DNA of 64,000 nt from Massariosphaeria phaeospora (taxonomy: Eukaryota > Ascomycota > Dothideomycetes > Pleosporales): the NCBI GenBank assembly GCA_011032825.1, contig JAADJZ010000024.1, forward strand, positions 372,001-436,000. The letters run 5' to 3'. The translations under genes were made by a program, and so were the position numbers. This document shows, piece after piece, positions 10,787 to 21,419 of the stretch. Position 1 is the stretch's first letter, and the number at the start of each line of letters is the position of its first letter. Under the pieces are notes generated by a model. That model ran no database searches, was not told the DNA's origin, and saw nothing but the letters and a program-made list of their open reading frames with translations.

Positions 10787-12828
10787 GTTTGGTGGATGCA
10801 AGTAGAAGCGCGTTAATGAAGTTGGAGGTCGCATGAGGTTGTGACAGACGCCAAGCGTCCGCAAGGGAAAGGCGTGAATAATGCTACACTTCATTCCAAG
10901 GTCATCAGGAGAATAAGAACCGGAGCTAGAACAGGGGCAGAAGTGCTCCTCGTCTGCCCCAGTGATGACATTAATTAAAGCAAACACTGGTGGTCTTAAT
11001 GTTGCGTCCCCGTCTGCATCCCGGAAAAATGTCGCGTTTGCAATATCATGCCGGAACGAGGAGCTCATGCGCCAAATTCTAGAGGCAAAGAGTAGAAGTA
11101 TCATCCCGTATACTTAGGTCTAGCATCAAGAATCACGAAAGGCTTTTGCTTACATAAAAACATCAGGGTAGCATCGCAAAACGTCAAGCATGGCGCACGA
11201 CTATAGCTCTGGTTTCTTGTGAATCACGGATAAGCTCACCCCAATGCATTAATTTGTGTCTGCTAATACGCGTACCTCAACTACAGTCCTACACCTTCCT
11301 TCTAACTTTTATAGTACATTTACATTACCTAGTATACTGAACACAACAAGGTTTTGTAAAGATAAAACTATCTTACATCAGACACGAATTAATGCACGGT
11401 GGTGAGTTAGTCTTGGCACAGCCACCTCAAAGAGTATGTAGGAGAGTGTAAGAAGCAGAAAAGAGTCGATTTCTCACCATCGTCTTGCGGAATGCATAGT
11501 TCGGTCTCGAAACAAAAATGGCCTGGACTCTATTTTCAGCGGAAAACGTTGGATATTGATGCCCGTTTGGCCTGCATGTCTTCTTGTCCACTGGTCATAC
11601 CGCGAGATAATGCACATGGGCGGGCTGTGAAGATGTGCAGTGGCTTGGCGATGAGCCCCGAGTCATCTTGAGAAAATTGGGGCGGCTAGAGATGGTCACA
11701 AAGAGGCATTCGTATGAAATGATTAGTATGCCGTGGCATGTGGGCTGTAGCCGTTAGACTTTTGCTCAGCAACGATGGAAGGAGGCTACCGTGTTTATGC
11801 CTCCTCTTTATACCAAACCGCCATACCTCGAGCATGGGGATGTGATGGCAGTTCAGCATATATCCGGTTCCTAGAAAACGAAGCCACGTTGTCTGCGAAG
11901 AGGAAGCGGTCTACGCTTGTGGGCCTGAAGTCCAGCCATTACCGACCGACCAAGTCAACGGGAACTGCCCTCTGCGATTATTTAGTGCTTCGAGATGGAC
12001 TTGATCAGTTGCGACCGCTGTTGGAGTGTGAGGACCGCAGTATGATGCGACACGCTTTAGGTCGAAGATAAAGTGTGATACAAAGGTAGGAGCAGAGGGA
12101 TGGCGTGTCTCAGTAGGTATCCGACGTTGGAAGAGCTGTTGGAGTGTCCGCGCAACGGGGCTCTCATTGGCTGCCAGCGCGATTTCGCACGACATGATTG
12201 GTCGAAGAGGTAAACTCGTGCCCCCCTGTGCGCGAAGCGTCGAAGCCCAGATGGCTGTCCAGCTGCAAGATGCGTGCGGTTGCGTGCGGTTGCGTGCTGC
12301 CACGTAAGAGGCTGCCCAGGGCGTGCATCGGCACGCTGGGGTTCGTCGAGAGGGGAGCGGCGGATTTGTGGCAGCGATGTGGCCAGCGAGGTCGATCTGT
12401 CGCTTGTGGGCCAAGACAGCCGAATTGGGGCGGCCGGGGGTGGTGGCTTTCCTGCCGTCGTCCAGGAGACATGCCTCCCTCTCCCTCTCCCTCTCTGCCA
12501 CCCTCTGCACTGTTGACCTGCCTGCCTACGCTGATGCGTGAGCGCCCATCTACCCATCCCGCCACAATTTGAGAAGTCCGTCGTTGTAAGTTCTGCCTCC
12601 TTTGCCCTCGTCTGAAACCGCGACTTTGTCTTGCTTGTAAACAAATTGGAGCGAACCAGACGCGTTTCAGCTGATCCCGGTCCCAATCTCGTACCAGCAC
12701 CAGCATATTCCACGTTGCCTGCACCCAACTTCCCAGTCCACATCAATCCGCCGCCCATCCCACCACAGTCCCAGCCCCAGTCCCACTTCCAATACACTCG
12801 CTGACGATTGCTCGTCGCCGCCGCAGCC
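10787..12828. other. Two-kilobase gene-free region
   Basis: Apart from the candidate MITE described separately, no gene is supported. An open stretch of 98 codons at 11775-12071 has no recognisable product. From about 12,270 the sequence is GC- and pyrimidine-rich, with three near-perfect copies of a 10-bp unit (ggttgcgtgc) around 12,276-12,300. The right end is the promoter of the gene starting at 12829. Confidence 0.45.
11235..11406. mobile_element. Candidate MITE with about 28-bp terminal inverted repeats
   Basis: The left end (11235-11262) and right end (11379-11406) are inverted copies: both contain CTCACC, then TGCATTAATT, then GTGTCTG, differing at only a few positions including one C/T change. 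The roughly 116-bp interior is AT-rich and noncoding. Adjacent TAAG and TTAG sequences could be degraded target-site remains but do not prove one. No transposase is present, so a non-autonomous element is the simplest reading. A chance inverted repeat or hairpin cannot be excluded with one copy. Confidence 0.45.
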
Positions 12829-14748
12829 ATGACCGATCGCGCAAGTGGTGTCCGAAACCTGCGGGCTATGTTCGAGACCCAAAGCGCGGCTTCCTCTCCT
12901 GAACCCCGCGGTCGCTCTCCAGCCGACACCACATCCAGCGCCGACGGGCCTGTCCGTCCCGCCTCCAAAGTCAGGGCTTCGTTCGTCTCCGTCGGGCCCA
13001 GTGGGCACATACCAAAAGACACCGGCACCACCAAGGGCACTGCCGACGGCCTCAACACCCCCACCGCTACTCATCGAGATAGCTTCAGCGTCAGTCGAGA
13101 CCTGTCCGGCGTGACAACTGAGCTCAAAAAGGTCGTCATTGAGGAGAAGGAGGCGCGTCAGAATAGTGACGCGGTCCCAGAAGCCATACCAGAGCAAGCC
13201 GTCGAGTCTCGAGAAGCGTCAATATCCCCGCCGCCCATTCGAGAACCCCGAGACGATATGCCGAACCTTGGGACCATAATGAAGGGCTCCAGCTTCCCAG
13301 AGTCGGGGAAGCCCGAAACGGAGGACCTGGAGCCGCTGCAGATCACAGAGCCGGCCCGCGAGACACCAACGGATCCAGAGCCAGAGCAGAAGCCAGAGCA
13401 GGAGCTAGAACCGGAGCCAGAGCTAGAACCGGAACAGGAACCGGAGCCGCAGCAGGAACAGGAGCAAGGCTCTAAGCCCGAGACCGCGATCGAGGAGGGC
13501 AAGGGAGCCGATGCGCCCTCATCCGATTCTCCAGGTGACAATCCGGACAAGCCGGTGACTGCGGTCCAGGAAGAGGCATCGTTGAAGCCGGGCGACCCAA
13601 CGGATCAGGTTGCCGTCTCTGGTGGTGAGGCGTTGCCACCGCCAACGGAGGCTCTACCCTCGAAAGATACAGCGGAGCCAGCCCTGGAGGCTTCGAAGCT
13701 TGTCGAGAACAAAGTTAGAACCAATGGCACCACCGCCACGACAAACGGGAGGGCTGCGCAGAAGAAACCGCCAGCGATATCGACAATTAAGGCATCTACA
13801 GCCAAAGCTAGCTCGTCAAAGAGTCCATTGCCAAAGTCGCCCGGTGTCGCCAGATTGCCCAAGACTCCTACCACTCCGAAACCAGCACCGTCTCCGTCTT
13901 TTACCAAATCCCCTGCGCCTACAAAAGCCCAACCAAAGCCAACGGCCAAGGAACCTGCGAAGGTTCCAGCGCCAAAACCTGGTCGAGCGTCACTACGAGC
14001 TCCGACCTCATCAACAACCACTACAGCAAGTGCCACTACCAAAACTAAGGCCCCGGCTCCTGAGACTAAAAAGCCGGCTGTTTCCAAGCCGACAACCTCG
14101 TCTGCGCCCAAGGCCGGCACGACAACATCTCCGGGCGGTTTCAAGAAGCCAAAGCCAAGATCACCAACCCGGCCAGTCCGCCTCCCATCCCACCTTATTG
14201 CACCGACAGCAGCGTCAGCAGCAAAACATGATGATGACGCTACCGCTCAGAAAGTGGTCAAAAAGCCGTCTATTGCATCACGACCACCGCCAAAGACAGC
14301 CGCTCCTACGCGGACGCCTCGTACTTCGCTTGTTCCTAGCACAGCGCCTGGAAAGAGACCGGACTCTCGTGCGTCGACCAGGGGTGCTCCAGATGAAGGT
14401 TTCTTGGCTCGTATGATGCGGCCAACGGCAAGCAGTGCTAGCAAGACCCATGATAAGCCTGCCTCCCCGCCTCGGAAGGGCGCCTCTGTCAAAGCCTCTA
14501 GTAAGCCCCAGAGTCATGATGGTGCTATGGCGAAGGGAAAGAAAAAGGTTGAAGAAGCAGCCTCCAAAATTAAAGCCGTAGTATCGAACGGTCACAATGA
14601 AGAGCATGATACAGAGCACGACACCGAGCCAATCAACACTGCTGAAACAACAGTGGCAAAAGAAGCGGCGGTGGAGGAGCCGGATGAGCAGGTAGAGTCC
14701 GCTGTGGAGTTACAGACTCCCAGTTTTGAGGAGCAAGCAATCCGCTAG
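12829..14748 (+). CDS. Low-complexity Pro/Ala/Lys/Ser-rich protein, unknown function
   Basis: This single exon encodes 639 residues from an ATG in a good context (gcagccATGacc). The order is: a Ser/Pro-rich start, an acidic Glu-Pro repeat at about residues 179-217, a long basic Lys/Pro/Ala/Thr-rich stretch, and then the motifs KPRSPTRPVRLPSHL and GFLARMMRPTASSASKTHDK, which look more constrained than their surroundings. The C terminus contains a Lys-rich helix-like segment (GKKKVEEAASKIKAVV) and an acidic tail. No enzyme domain or membrane segment is visible. I believe similar proteins occur in other filamentous ascomycetes, but I cannot name the family. Composition resembles cytoskeleton- or chromatin-associated disordered proteins; that is only an analogy. 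Confidence 0.7.
   Translation: MTDRASGVRNLRAMFETQSAASSPEPRGRSPADTTSSADGPVRPASKVRASFVSVGPSGHIPKDTGTTKGTADGLNTPTATHRDSFSVSRDLSGVTTELKKVVIEEKEARQNSDAVPEAIPEQAVESREASISPPPIREPRDDMPNLGTIMKGSSFPESGKPETEDLEPLQITEPARETPTDPEPEQKPEQELEPEPELEPEQEPEPQQEQEQGSKPETAIEEGKGADAPSSDSPGDNPDKPVTAVQEEASLKPGDPTDQVAVSGGEALPPPTEALPSKDTAEPALEASKLVENKVRTNGTTATTNGRAAQKKPPAISTIKASTAKASSSKSPLPKSPGVARLPKTPTTPKPAPSPSFTKSPAPTKAQPKPTAKEPAKVPAPKPGRASLRAPTSSTTTTASATTKTKAPAPETKKPAVSKPTTSSAPKAGTTTSPGGFKKPKPRSPTRPVRLPSHLIAPTAASAAKHDDDATAQKVVKKPSIASRPPPKTAAPTRTPRTSLVPSTAPGKRPDSRASTRGAPDEGFLARMMRPTASSASKTHDKPASPPRKGASVKASSKPQSHDGAMAKGKKKVEEAASKIKAVVSNGHNEEHDTEHDTEPINTAETTVAKEAAVEEPDEQVESAVELQTPSFEEQAIR
13366..13474 (+). repeat. Coding Glu-Pro minisatellite
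   Basis: Imperfect 6-12 bp units of the type gagcc(a/g)gagc(a/c)g encode alternating Glu-Pro and Glu-Gln pairs inside the low-complexity protein. Such tracts change length readily by slippage. Confidence 0.75.
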
Positions 14749-15515
14749 CGGCCACAAAAGGATGCACATGCTAGCGCGCACGACAGCATGCCACTATCAG
14801 AAACGGCGTGACTGGCATTCTTGGGGAACGCGTTAAACACTCGACAGATTTCATTCATATCAGCCTACTCCCACATGTAAGCCTTCTTCGATGCTCCAAT
14901 TTTGGGAAAGCTTTTGGGGCCTGGGCGTGGCGTTTTCACCTATCTTTCCTCGAGTTCCAGCATTTTCAGGAGCACGACTTGATGGAAAGAGCTTCACATC
15001 CATTGCGGAGGTGTTGGGGTTACTTTTGTATTACATGTACATTTTGCAAAGGAGTGTGTCATTGAGCTTGATTGTGCAGACTACGTGGTTAATACCTTGG
15101 TTATCAGATTGGAATCCCCTTGCACGGTGGGCAGCATATATGGTCTTCACAGTACCATGAGCAGTCTCATGTATCTTACCCGAATTCATTCCCCTCTCGC
15201 TAATGCCACTTTCCATGCGAACTAGGCCCATTTCTTTTGGGTAAATACAGGGTAGTGGCAGGCATACTAATGCCCTCGTATTTTCGGAGTATTTCAGGGT
15301 ATGCAGCTAATGCCAAGCCCTAAACCACAGCTTCCCGATTCAAACTAGTGCCCTGAAGCTATCTTCCATCTCCAAGGTTCGTCCGCGCCGCCTCAACATC
15401 CATCTCGGCCCCTACAGTCTTTCACTGTACAACCGTTATTTTGCGCAAAGTCTTGTGGTTGAACTTTTTGGACTACGCTATTAATAAACCCAACCACCCT
15501 CGACAGAAAACAGAT
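14749..15515. other. Intergenic region, no gene supported
   Basis: It holds the 3' end of the low-complexity gene and the promoter of the hydrolase gene. Several short overlapping ORFs have no recognisable product. Nothing else stands out. Confidence 0.4.
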
Positions 15516-17063
15516 ATGCCGTCTCTTCAGCCAATCTTAAAGAAATCATACTGGGTGCTTGCGACTCTAGGGGGTTTGTGGGGGCTCTGTATGGTGTTGC
15601 TGATCAACCCTACGGTACAACGACAGTATGATTCCTACATCTCTATTCGAGTCTCGACATGCGCGCTACCAGCTAACGGAAGACGATCAGCGCGCTTTAC
15701 GCCCATAAACTACATACCGCGTTTTGGCACAATGTGTCCAATCCTGAGGAGTTTGGGTTTGCAAGTGCGTACATCTCTTAATAAGTCCCCATTGCTGGAT
15801 CAGATGTATATGTTATTATTGATGGCTGATTGAGAAATAGAGGGCCAGGTCTCGCCGTTTAGGTTGAACACAAGTGATGGCGAGAGTCTGTTTTGCTGGC
15901 ACGTGTTGCCGCTAGACGTGTATATGGAGAATGAAAGTGAGATTGTGGCGAAGAGTGGAAGAGGAGGGCATGTTGTGGATGGACTGGAGGGGACGGTGGG
16001 GGCGAAACTGTTGAGAAGGGATGCAAAGAGCAGGGTCGTGGTCAATTTTCATGGGGTGAGTTCGTGAGCACTTAGTTGTTTGTGGCTATGTCTTCTCTAC
16101 ACTTCCCTCTTGTCTTCCACATCCCCGCACCATCTATGACTCTCCTATGTCCACCATCACTGACCCGCCCTCCAGAACGCCGGACATCTCGCCCAGGGCC
16201 ACCGCCCATCGACCTACCGCTCCATATCCGGAATCCCACACACCCACCTTCTGACCTGCGACTATCGCGGCTTTGGCCTCTCAACCCTCAAAAATTCACC
16301 CTACATCCCTACTGAGCCGGGTCTCATCACCGACGCCATATCCCTAACCTCTTACATCCTTAACACGCTTGGACACCCCTCGACCCGCACCGTGCTCCTC
16401 GGCCAATCCCTCGGCACCGCGGTAACCGCTGCCACAGCGCTCTATTTCACGGACCAGTCTTCGTCTTCCCTCCCACTTGGCGTGGTCCCTCCAAACCCGC
16501 ACCCCAAGGGAGTTCAGAATTTTGCCTCTATCGTCCTCGTGGCCCCCTTCACCAACCTACCCACACTCCTGCAAACCTACCGCATCGCAGGCATCATCCC
16601 CGTGCTCTCGCCCCTGCGCCTCTACCCACGTATCGCATCCTTCCTCTCCAACCGCATCGTCGACCAGTGGCCTACGCAATTGCGCCTCAATGCGCTCGTC
16701 ACAGCTACATCTTCCACGTCCCCACCAACTCCACTACATATAACTATTCTGCACGCGCGCAACGACGCGGACATCACATATCGACACAGCGAAGCGCTAT
16801 ACACGTCGCTGGAAGCCGGGTTGCTGGGCGAGGAAGGCGTGGCAGCGAGTGAAGAGCGGCGTAGTATTCATGGTGGGGAGCGGGTGAGACGCGGGGCGTT
16901 CGCTTATCGCAAGGTCGAAGATGCGAAAGGCGAACGGACGGTCGAGTTAGAGGTTGTGCGATTCGGAGGACACAATGAGGTCGTTGGGTGGGCGCAGGTG
17001 GCGTTGGCCGTTAGGAGGGCGTGGAAAACGAAGAGTTTCAGGCCGGGGTTGGATGTGGAGTAG
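15516..17063 (+). CDS. ABHD12-like alpha/beta hydrolase, membrane-anchored
   Basis: Exons 15516-15625, 15691-15764, 15841-16055 and 16176-17063 encode 428 residues. An N-terminal membrane helix (about 14-34) is followed by the hydrolase fold: NFHGNAGH (oxyanion region, across the third splice), TCDYRGFGLS, the nucleophile elbow LLGQSLGTAV with Ser211, Asp330 in HARNDAD and His399 in GGHNE, giving a complete apparent triad. The layout matches ABHD12/13 relatives, which cleave lysophospholipids or monoacylglycerols; the substrate here is unknown. A Gly/Arg/Glu-rich insert separates the Asp and His parts of the triad. Introns are 65, 76 and 120 nt. Confidence 0.88.
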
Positions 17064-17381
17064 CAGGTAGTTTGCGGGATGGATCTGGATGATGAGAGCA
17101 TCGGCAACAACTTAGGGAATTCTCAGGAGTCAAGTTGATGTATTGGGGGGCAGATGTAAGACGGAGAACGGGAGTGTAGGAGGGGATATCTATTGCTTTT
17201 ACATCTTGCAAGATCTATCCATTAGCGGTACATGTATTTTTGCATCTCAGTCATTCCCAAATGTCTCGAGTCCTAGACCTCAGTCACTCGAGCCTCTATG
17301 CATCCCTATCCCAGCTTCGGGTATAAATAACAAGAAAGAGTCTCCCAATCTTCCAACTTCATGCACACCCACAGCATCTGT
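17064..17381. other. Convergent intergenic region
   Basis: The hydrolase gene and the mEF-G gene read toward each other and end here, so both 3' ends and polyadenylation signals fall in 318 bp. No other feature is seen. Confidence 0.5.
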
Positions 17382-19960
17382 CTACGCGTTCCTCTCCTTC
17401 TCATATTTGGCAATCAACTCCCTCTGCAGCTGCGGCGGCGCGGGACTGTAATGACTAAACTCCATGCTAAATTCCCCCTTGCCTTGCGTACTCGCTCTCA
17501 ACTGCGAACTAAATCCAAACATGCTGTTCAAGCTGCAATCTGCGTACAACGTGAAATCCTCAGGCCCGATTTCCGTATCGTTGATGACGGCGTTACGCTT
17601 GTTAAGCAAGCCGACGACGTTACCCTGGAACTCGTTTGGCGCAGTGATGGTGGTCTTCATGAGGGGCTCGAGGACCTGCGGAGCGCCCTGATTGAAGGCT
17701 TTGCGGAAGGCTTGCTGGGTGGCCATTTTAAAGGCCATTTCGCTCGAGTCGACAGCATGGGTGGCGCCGTCATTAATGATCATGGTGGTGCCGAGGACCT
17801 TGTGACCAAGGAGCGGGCCCTTGGCGGTTGAGGCCATGAAGCCCTTTTCGCAGGCGAATAGGAACTTTTCAGAAATGGTGCCACCGGAGATTTGCTGCTC
17901 GAAGTGGTTGTCCTTGAGCGACTCGCTGGGTTCCATCCAACCGACAACGCGAGCATAGTCACCCGATCCACCAGTCTGCTTCTTGAGCGTGTGGTCAAAA
18001 TTGACACGCTTTGTCATGGTTTCGCGATATGCGACTTGTGGTTGACCGGTCTCACACTCAACACGGTATTCTCTTCGCATACGTTCAACGTAGATATCTA
18101 AATGCAGCTCGCCCATGCCTGAAATGACGGTTTCCTGCGATTCGGCATCGACGTGTACACGGAAGGTCGGATCCTCACGTGTGAAGCGGTTGATGGCCTT
18201 ACTAAAGTTTGGTGTGTCTTTGGTGTGCTTCGGTTTAATAGAGAGCGATATAACTGGTTCAGGGACGAACATGGAGGTCTAGATCATTAGATATTGAAGA
18301 ACGACAAGGATTTATTTGACTAACCATGGTGTACCCAAGAGAACCGTCCGTGAAAGTATCACCAGAGGCACAATCAACACCGAAGACGGCGCAGATCTCT
18401 CCAGCTCCGATCTCCTGGACTTCCTCCATGTCATTGGAGTGCATGCGAACAATCTTAGGGATCTTAACCTTCTTATCCGAACGTGCGTTGAATACGTTCA
18501 TGCCCTTCTTCAAGCTCCCTTGGTATACTCGGATATATGTCAACTGCCCAAAGTTGCTCTCTTCAAGTTTGAAGGCCAGGCCCACGAAAGGGAGCGAATT
18601 GTACGACACCAGTTTCACAGGAGCCTCCTTCCGCTTCTTGTCTAAGGCCATGTTCTCCACTTCGGCAGGATTGGGCAGGAAGTCGCAGACGGAATCCAGC
18701 ATTGGCTGGACTGACTTATCGGCTAACGCAGATCCCATTACTACTGGAGTAAACTTCAACGAGATGGTTGCACGTCGAATGGCCGCCTTGATCTGCTCCT
18801 GTGTCGGTTCCTGCTCATCTAAAAACCTCTCTGCAATCTCGTCATCGACATCTGCCAGCGTTTCAATCAGTTTCTGTCGTTTCTCTTTGCACAGTTCGAC
18901 AAGATCGGCGGGAATCTCGTCCTTTTCCACAATATGTTCTCCCTTGGAGCCCTCGTTGTAGATAGCCTTCATCCGGATGAGATCGACCACACCCTGAAAG
19001 TGGTCCTCGCGACCGATTGGGACTTGGACTGCGGCGGCCGGGATTCGAAGTTTCTGGTTGATCTGCTCCACGGCTTTCCAAGGGTTTGCACCCATCCGGT
19101 CCATCTTGTTAACAAACGACACTCTGGGGATATTGTATCTCCTCATCTGTCTATCCACGGTGATTGTTTGACTCTGGACGCCACTCACAGCACACAAAAT
19201 CATGACTGCGCCGTCCAACACTCGCAATGCCCTTTCGACTTCGATCGTGAAGTCAATGTGACCAGGCGTGTCAATTAAGTTGATGTGGTATTGTTCGTCT
19301 TTCCCGTCCTCCTTTTTAGTCCAATTACAGTAAGTAGCCGCGGACTGGATGGTGATTCCTTTTTCACGCTCAAGATCCATCGAGTCCATCTTTGCGCCGA
19401 CGGAGTCTTTTCCGCGGACCTCATGGATACTGTTGATTCGACCGGTGTAGAACAGAACGCGTTCTGTTGCCGTCGTCTTGCCGGAGTCGATATGTGCCTG
19501 TAGACACAGTTTTAGTATTGTCCAGTGCCAATAGACTCGCACCAGTGGTGCAGCAGCCCTTTCGTCTCTCTTACAGCAATACCGATATTCCGTACTCTCG
19601 ATAGTCTCGCGGCTTCCACAGGATCTAGATTCTCGACGATTGCCTCTTGAGATAACGTACTTGGATCTGTCGAAGCTTTGTCAAGACTGCACGTAGAGTC
19701 AGTCCTCGATCGCCCCATCGAAGTTGAGCTATTGATCCGAAAAGCACTCACACAGCTGCTGCAGACTGCCACCTTCTCTGCCCATTGGCCTTCTGGTTCC
19801 TTATCCACGCCTCTGTTTTCGCCCCATTGGTGTGTGCGGTACGCGACAGGGCCGTAGTCGACAGAGCGCATCGTGAAGCGACGCGCGACGCCGTCCTAGT
19901 GCTATTGCGAAAGCAGCTGGCAGCTAGCCATGGTGCACGGACGAGGGAGTGCGTCCTCAT
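17382..19960 (-). CDS. MEF1: Mitochondrial elongation factor G 1
   Basis: Exons 19960-19752, 19686-19575, 19497-18325 and 18278-17382 encode 796 residues. An Arg/Ser-rich, acid-poor N terminus ([18 protein letters not shown]) looks like a mitochondrial presequence. The GTPase motifs are complete: AHIDSGKTT (G1, from residue 108), [17 protein letters not shown] and GSAL. Later blocks [18 protein letters not shown] and GPLLGHKV are domains III-V of EF-G. The product drives ribosome translocation in mitochondria. The long presequence and EF-G1-type motifs argue against cytosolic eEF2 (which needs a diphthamide domain) and the recycling factor mEF-G2, though the last is separated by family resemblance only. 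Introns are 65, 77 and 46 nt. Confidence 0.95.
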
Positions 19961-20755
19961 CTCGAATTTGAATTCGAGGTGAGCAACGAGAAAAGCAGGC
20001 AGCGAGAGAACGACGTGGGAGTCTGCTCCGGTTTGGATGCAGACCACACTGAAAAAGTTGCGGAGGTCCCTCGATTCGCCGACCGCACGGGACGTGCGCT
20101 ATCACGTGTCCGTGCAAGCACCTCAAGTAACCGGAATGGAAATGTAGCGCTCCTTCTACCAGGTTATTGCTGGCTCTAGTTCTTTGTTGCAGGCTCCATT
20201 CCTTGCCAAGCGCTGAGGCCGGAAGCATATCTAGTCTAGTAACCTAGGTAGTGCTGGGATCACGACACGCGAGTAAGGTAAACTAGGGAATCACAGCGGT
20301 CCCATGCAGTTCCATTGTCGCTCCAAATTGTATCCCCAACAAGGGAGAATTGGGTATGTTCCGCGTTCAAGAAACTAAGGGAAAGCCAGCTAAGATTATG
20401 AGTAATTTCTATTAAGATTTAGACATGACGGCATAGCCGTGCCATGCGGGAGGGTATTGAGCTATCTACAAACAAACAAGAGAGTATAGAACCAAAAGAA
20501 GCAGCTGCCGAAGCTATAAAGAGATGGCCGTAATATCTTGTACCCGTTATTCCTCATTAATGAAGGAAAAGAACTTGATCTGTGTACCAAGTAGGCAATT
20601 GCACAGCTCGTTATCTCAGAAGTGATGATGAGAATGACCAAAGAGATTCGTCAACCTATTCACAATCCAGAAGGTGAGCAGTCCGGGCGTTCCTGCATCG
20701 TTTATGCGCATAGTGCATCCGTGCGTTACAATAGTATACATGCCGTCGAAATAAC
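19961..20755. other. Intergenic region, no gene supported
   Basis: This is the promoter side of the mEF-G gene and the 3' side of the MARVEL-type gene, both on the minus strand. Short ORFs without recognisable products are the only coding potential. Confidence 0.4.
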
Positions 20756-21419
20756 CTAGACGTATTGGCTGCGTCGGCTGCTGTGGTGCGAGTGTCGCGG
20801 ACTGCGCGAGCGGTGGCCGCGATGTGCGTGACGAGAGACGTGGGTCTCGCGCTTGACCACCACGCGGTCATCCCTGTGATGGCGGTGGACGAGGAGAGCG
20901 AGGATGGAGGTGATGAAGAAGAAGATGCAGTTCCTGGCGACGTGTTAGTTTGCAGGTCCTGTATGAGCGATGGAAACGCTAAACTTACATGATACCAAGG
21001 GCGAAGGCGGCTTTGAGCATGGCGCACGGCTTGTTGACGTTGAGTCTCCACCGAGACCCGGTTATGCCCAGATCCCCAAAGTTGGCACTCCAGTTGCTAT
21101 CGCTGGCCCAGTTGGCGCAGTCTGCATCGGCAATGTGGCGCAGAGCGTACACGGCTCCAATAAAGGCGCCCATGAAGAGCAGGTCGATGAATGCAACGAA
21201 GCCAGCCGAGTGCCTGGCGCGCGAATAGAGGAACAGGGTGCCAATGGCCCAGGCGGCACCCAAGACGGAGACGATGAAGAGGACCAGTATGTAGCGCGGC
21301 GTCAGCACCTGGGCCTGCTCAAAGCCTTGGACGAACCACGCCAGCATGCCGAAGGTCGGTATCAGCGTGAGGATTTGCATGATGCGCCAGAACATGAAGG
21401 ACAAGCCGGAGAAGGACAT
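20756..21419 (-). CDS. Four-helix MARVEL-like membrane protein
   Basis: Exons 21419-20989 and 20933-20756 encode 202 residues from MSFSGLSFMFWRIMQ. Four hydrophobic helices are visible: FWRIMQILTLIPTFGMLAWF, YILVLFIVSVLGAAWAIGTL, AGFVAFIDLLFMGAFIGAVY and, split by the 55-nt intron, AFALGIMNCIFFFITSILAL. The loop before helix four has DCANW...NWSANFGD and could be extracellular. The tail is His/Arg/Ser rich (RHAHRGHRSRSPRHSHHSS). Helix number and spacing fit fungal MARVEL-domain proteins of unknown function, linked by family to membrane apposition and trafficking. The reading frame upstream of this ATG is open, but the internal Met begins the first helix region as in relatives. Confidence 0.8.

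Noticed and set aside
12057..13064. 335-codon minus-strand ORF across 12.1-13.1 kb
   Set aside because: It overlaps the promoter and the start of the gene at 12829, with low-complexity content and no motif.
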